Positions 56,436 through 56,797 of a stretch of 56,797 nucleotides of DNA are shown here, piece by piece; the first letter of the stretch is position 1; each line of letters begins with the position of its first letter. The DNA is taken from assembly GCF_016908595.1 (NCBI RefSeq), contig NZ_JAFBEC010000018.1:1-56797 (forward strand), given 5' to 3'. The notes beneath the pieces were generated by a model. It was not told the origin of the DNA. It saw nothing but the letters and a program-made list of their open reading frames with translations, and did no database searches. The stretch comes from Geomicrobium sediminis. Lineage in GTDB: Bacteria; Bacillota; Bacilli; Bacillales; Marinococcaceae. The translations under genes were made by a program, and so were the position numbers.

Positions 56436-56797
56436 TTGGAGCATAAAAAAGATAAGGGACACAGTACTCCATCGAACATTAACTGTGCCTGCGGACCAAA
56501 AGGGAAACACCACCTCGGACCAAACCGGAAGAAAAATTGCGGTTGCGGACCTTGTTCTATATATATAAATAATAATTTAATCAACGGTTCGACTTGGGCG
56601 ACTTGTCCAACCTGCCCAACTGGACCTACGGGACCGGCGGGGGCTACGGGTGTTACTGGGCCTGCGGGTACTGGTGCTACTGGACCTGCCGGGGCTACGG
56701 GCGCTACGGGTGAGGCTGGCGCTATTGGCGCGACGGGCGCTACTGGACCACCTGGCACAGGGGCTACTGGACCCGCTGGGGCTACGGGCGCTACGGG
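56436..56797 (+). CDS. Collagen-like (BclA-type) protein, 3' end beyond window
   Basis: The frame starts at TTG 56436 with AGGGGG seven bases upstream and is open to the last base, 120 codons. The N-terminal part is His/Lys/Cys-rich ([20 protein letters not shown], then [19 protein letters not shown]), with Cys pairs that may cross-link. Next come [20 protein letters not shown] and continuing Gly-x-y repeats rich in GAT, GPA and GPT, as in exosporium BclA proteins. No signal peptide is present. The repeats contain short breaks such as GTGATG. The likely C-terminal trimer domain lies outside the window. Confidence 0.85.
   Translation, partial: MEHKKDKGHSTPSNINCACGPKGKHHLGPNRKKNCGCGPCSIYINNNLINGSTWATCPTCPTGPTGPAGATGVTGPAGTGATGPAGATGATGEAGAIGATGATGPPGTGATGPAGATGAT

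Noticed and set aside
56387-56758. 123-codon minus-strand frame rich in Pro/Val/Ala
   Set aside because: It is the antisense of the collagen-like gene; the Gly-x-y repeats on the plus strand with a ribosome binding site explain the pattern.

Overview
The window reads as chromosome of a low-GC, spore-forming, Gram-positive rod of the family Bacillaceae. The evidence is AAAGGAGG-type ribosome binding sites, frequent TTG and GTG starts, Fur boxes, Bacillus-type families (lmo0937-like peptide, CxxC..CxxC zinc-finger membrane protein, YjdI-like ferredoxin, FhuF-like reductase, AraC-PBP siderophore regulator) and BclA-like collagen repeats at the right edge. Species cannot be fixed by eye. I saw no rRNA or tRNA gene, no intact insertion sequence and no CRISPR array.

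Layout. 1-1300 is scar tissue: the end of a TetR regulator, the last 41 codons of a tyrosine recombinase and a membrane-protein fragment. 1303-10681 holds a secreted protein, a two-component luciferase-like monooxygenase with an HxlR regulator, deoD, an ornithine-cyclodeaminase-like / amidohydrolase / quinone-reductase operon and small membrane or lipoproteins. 10808-17266 is a sulfonate-sulfur salvage operon (ssuB, D, A, C plus a second FMN monooxygenase and an unusual NifX/AnfO-like leading gene) divergent from a LysR regulator. 17407-31860 mixes housekeeping and detoxification genes: PhzF-like isomerase, CPBP protease, BAAT-type thioesterase, alpha/beta hydrolase, MFS pump, Baeyer-Villiger monooxygenase, alkaline phosphatase, M20 peptidase and several small membrane proteins. 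32000-33330 is an accessory island with a truncated FtsX permease, a complete type I toxin-antitoxin locus and two further short reading frames. 33481-48400 contains acetyltransferases, an APH-like kinase, DUF2254, a MerR/MFS divergent pair with clear promoter geometry, a PadR/DUF2812 pair, a MazG-like enzyme, two decayed enzymes, an ANT(6)-like nucleotidyltransferase operon and small membrane proteins. 48780-55024 is a complete ferric-siderophore uptake locus (binding lipoprotein, two permeases, ATPase, FhuF-like reductase and an AraC/binding-protein fusion regulator) with two Fur boxes. 55205-56797 is a divergent pair of putative spore-surface proteins: a seven-repeat beta-propeller and a collagen-like protein cut by the window end.

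How it works together. Three loci concern nutrient scavenging: sulfur from organosulfonates, iron from siderophores and phosphate from esters. Three reductase or monooxygenase clusters use flavin chemistry. The most striking structure is at 32490-32870: a 33-residue holin-like hydrophobic peptide with a sequestered Shine-Dalgarno, an mRNA whose predicted first 11 bases pair perfectly with its own 3' UTR, and a convergent antisense RNA with its own extended -10 promoter and terminator. The second is the (V/I)NNNLING motif shared by the two divergent surface proteins at the right end, which may be an assembly signal.
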